The notes under the pieces: model-generated
The model's database searches: none
What the model saw: the letters and a program-made list of their open reading frames with translations, nothing else
What the model was told of the DNA's origin: nothing
Part shown: positions 62,451 to 64,000 of the stretch, in pieces
Position numbering within the stretch: position 1 is the first letter of the stretch
How the letters are laid out: every line of letters starts with the position of its first letter
NCBI RefSeq assembly: GCF_013402815.2
Contig: NZ_CP058601.1
Span: 4,092,001 to 4,156,000, forward strand
DNA from: Natrinema halophilum
GTDB lineage: Archaea > Halobacteriota > Halobacteria > Halobacteriales > Natrialbaceae
DNA length: 64,000 nucleotides
Reading direction: 5' to 3'
Position numbers and translations under genes: made by a program

Positions 62451-62939
62451 ATGCCAGACGACGAGACGCGGGGTCTTGAAATCCTCGCTCGAGCAGACGC
62501 ATCGCCCGCGAACCACCGACCGAGAGACGGCTGCCGCGCCTGGATCGAACTCACCGGTTTTCAGCGCGACTGTCTCGAGGCCCTCGCTCGGCGCGAGCGC
62601 GACGGCCGCCCGTGTTATCCGTCGGGAATCGCGTGGACTCTCGTGCGCCGGTATCCCCGCGTCAGCCGCGCTCGGCTCGAACCGGCCTTGCGGGCGCTCT
62701 GCAGGCGCGGCCTCGTCGCCGCAGGCGAGGAATCACCCGAGTACGACGGCCCGGACCGCCCCGCGACTGCCTACCGACTCACGGGTGCCGGGAACGCGCT
62801 TCTCATCCAGCGCGCCGAACGGCTCGCCGCCCTCTGCGAACTCCGGGGTGTCGTGGTGGGCGGTGGAGCGAAACCGACCGATTGCGGCGACGCTGGGGGA
62901 GAACCGGCCGCTCGAGGAGCGGACGATCGAACCGACTGA
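62451..62939 (+). CDS. PadR-like winged-helix protein
   Basis: 162 residues. After an acidic/basic leader the core is ELTGFQRDCLEALARRERDG, VSRARLEPALRALCRRGLVA and RPATAYRLTGAGNALLIQRA, the helix-helix-wing order of PadR-type regulators. The unusually high arginine and cysteine content stands out. It is divergent from the small regulator at 61957, and both could share the palindrome at 62300. Confidence 0.75.
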   Translation: MPDDETRGLEILARADASPANHRPRDGCRAWIELTGFQRDCLEALARRERDGRPCYPSGIAWTLVRRYPRVSRARLEPALRALCRRGLVAAGEESPEYDGPDRPATAYRLTGAGNALLIQRAERLAALCELRGVVVGGGAKPTDCGDAGGEPAARGADDRTD

Positions 62940-62958
62940 TCGGAACTCGAGGCGACTT

Positions 62959-63147
62959 TCACTCCCAGAATGCGGCGTTTCCCAGACAGTAGAAAAAACC
63001 GACCCACCCGATGAAGAGGCCGCCGATTATCACCAGGAAATCCGCCAGTTGGGTGCCGACGATGAAGTCGTACCCGATACCGATCGTCAACAAAACGAGT
63101 GAAACGCCGATCAGGATATGACAGCGTCGTTCGGCTTTCGGATCCAT
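62959..63147 (-). CDS. Small two-helix membrane protein
   Basis: 62 residues with two hydrophobic helices (HILIGVSLVLLTIGIGYDFIV and FLVIIGGLFIGWVGFFYC) separated by a short loop. The compact size and ending GNAAFWE occur in uncharacterised haloarchaeal proteins as far as I recall. It is convergent with the PadR-like gene. Confidence 0.7.
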   Translation of the reverse strand: MDPKAERRCHILIGVSLVLLTIGIGYDFIVGTQLADFLVIIGGLFIGWVGFFYCLGNAAFWE

Positions 63148-63262
63148 ACGCGTTTGTATCTCGATCTACGGTAAATAGCCTATCTCACGAGCTGATGAGT
63201 TCGATGGCCGATGACGTATCCATCCCCCAGCACCCGGCTGCAACCGTTCCACGGCATCCGGC

Positions 63263-63991
63263 TCACGACCGCGCAATCCCCGTATCACAGACCACACACG
63301 ACTGAAGCCCGTTCGTGTCCGAGAAGCGATCGAACAGCGCAGAGAGCCGGACGTCGTGGCTCGCGAGCACGCCGCCCGCCTCGAGATGGGCCAGCGCGGT
63401 CTCGTACTCGAAGCGCATGTGGGGCAGCCGATGGTCCGAATCGTGGAGGAACAGGTCGACGGGGCCGATGCGCTCGAGCAGGTCGGGTAACACCTCCCGC
63501 GCATCGCCCCGGTGGAAATGCCAGCGGTCGCGACACCGGTCGGGGATCAGGTGGCCGTACTCGAACGGGCCGGGCGGACCGCCAGGAAGGTCCACCGAGT
63601 GAAGCGTTCCGCCGCCGTTTTCGACCATCGCGGCGAGGATGTGCGCGTCGAACGAGCCGTAGAGGACGCCGGTTTCCACGGCGGTCTCGATCCCCAGCGC
63701 GCGACAGACGACGTAGAGGGTGACGCCGTCGCGCCAGTGGGTGGTGCCGGTGGCGACTCCCGCGTCGTGGACGTCGGCGACGCGGTCGGCGTAGGTATCG
63801 TGAAACCACTCGAGGGACTCGTACTCGCGTTCGTACCCTCGCAGTTCGGCGACCGACGCCGGCAGGATCTCGGCCAGTCTGTCGGCCCGGTCGCGGGTCT
63901 CGCGGCCGTAGTCGAGTCGGCGGCGTTCGAGTCCCAGCCGGGCCTTCCGAAACGCGTAGATCGCGTCTCGGACGGCGTTCGTATCCGTCAT
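63263..63991 (-). CDS. Class I SAM-dependent methyltransferase (Methyltransf_24-like)
   Basis: 242 residues. Helical N terminus, then a Rossmann fold with AVETGVLYGSFDAHILAAMV (motif I region), GGGTLHSVDLPGGPPGPFEY, and GPVDLFLHDSDHRLPHMRFE, the H-D-S-D-H pattern typical of the Methyltransf_24/cephalosporin-hydroxylase-like group that often modifies surface sugars. It lies about 3.5 kb after the glycosyltransferase operon on the other strand, so a link is only suggestive. The ATG at 63991 is followed by 9 bases of window, so its promoter is outside. Confidence 0.85.
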   Translation of the reverse strand: MTDTNAVRDAIYAFRKARLGLERRRLDYGRETRDRADRLAEILPASVAELRGYEREYESLEWFHDTYADRVADVHDAGVATGTTHWRDGVTLYVVCRALGIETAVETGVLYGSFDAHILAAMVENGGGTLHSVDLPGGPPGPFEYGHLIPDRCRDRWHFHRGDAREVLPDLLERIGPVDLFLHDSDHRLPHMRFEYETALAHLEAGGVLASHDVRLSALFDRFSDTNGLQSCVVCDTGIARS

Positions 63992-64000
63992 CGGTACCCA

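Overview
This 64 kb window is from the chromosome of an extremely halophilic archaeon (class Halobacteria). The coding DNA is GC-rich, the proteins are strongly acidic, and many genes start at ATG or GTG with little leader. Archaeal and haloarchaeal markers include transcription factor B, archaeal-type 3-dehydroquinate synthase II, GatD, MfnA, a SAMP-like ubiquitin-like protein, HalOD1 and amphi-Trp domain proteins, Tat-dependent lipoproteins and a cupredoxin. The gene mix resembles Natrialbaceae (Natrinema, Haloterrigena, Halopiger), but that placement is an inference. I found no rRNA or tRNA gene, CRISPR array or insertion sequence.

Layout. 0-7.4 kb: shikimate pathway (DHQ synthase II, DHQ dehydratase), an RnfC/NuoF-like protein, TFB, a DUF84 NTPase and a HAD hydrolase. 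7.4-10.8 kb: a winged-helix regulator with a Tat-like leader, then an SPFH/NfeD membrane pair and an acidic anchored protein. 10.8-19.6 kb: housekeeping genes (pyruvate kinase, MetRS, MfnA, GatD), a GYD protein and an MFS transporter. 19.7-22.5 kb: an AT-rich patch with a cysteine-bearing Tat-exported protein and a small membrane protein. It lies between a broken and an intact copy of a GNAT acetyltransferase gene. 22.5-30.1 kb: a scarred M48 peptidase gene, a SAMP-like protein, and a potassium/stress block (two TrkA-C-type membrane proteins, a TVGYGD channel with RCK domain, an HPP-USP protein and a broken usp gene). 30.1-37.9 kb: nucleoside-sugar catabolism (deoC, ribose-1,5-bisphosphate isomerase, PfkB kinase, nucleoside phosphorylase) interleaved with small membrane and regulatory genes. 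38-46.4 kb: HNH-like, amphi-Trp, DUF547, AI-2E, CysK, SIMPL, CarA and an Lrp regulator divergent from carA. 46.5-56.4 kb: a multi-PAS histidine kinase, MFS and SulP transporters, a broken alpha/beta hydrolase, a PHP phosphoesterase, a diacylglycerol-kinase-like protein and type I IPP isomerase. 56.6-64 kb: a glycosyltransferase/methyltransferase/six-hairpin operon, a sequon-tailed cupredoxin, an orphan USP domain with an HTH regulator, and another methyltransferase.

Main points for a second look: (i) three enzymes for nucleoside + Pi -> ribose-1-P -> ribose-1,5-bisphosphate -> ribulose-1,5-bisphosphate lie within 5 kb, matching the Rubisco-free pentose bisphosphate route described in haloarchaea; (ii) the 20-21.4 kb AT-rich pair is a candidate secreted-effector/membrane-partner module and is the most plausible undescribed system here; (iii) an M48 peptidase gene carries a 50-bp tandem duplication compensated by a 1-bp change; (iv) four intergenic regions contain short tandem repeats (29, 21, 28 and 20 bp); (v) several perfect palindromes occur at promoters (pyk, carA/lrp, deoC, the 62.3 kb regulator).
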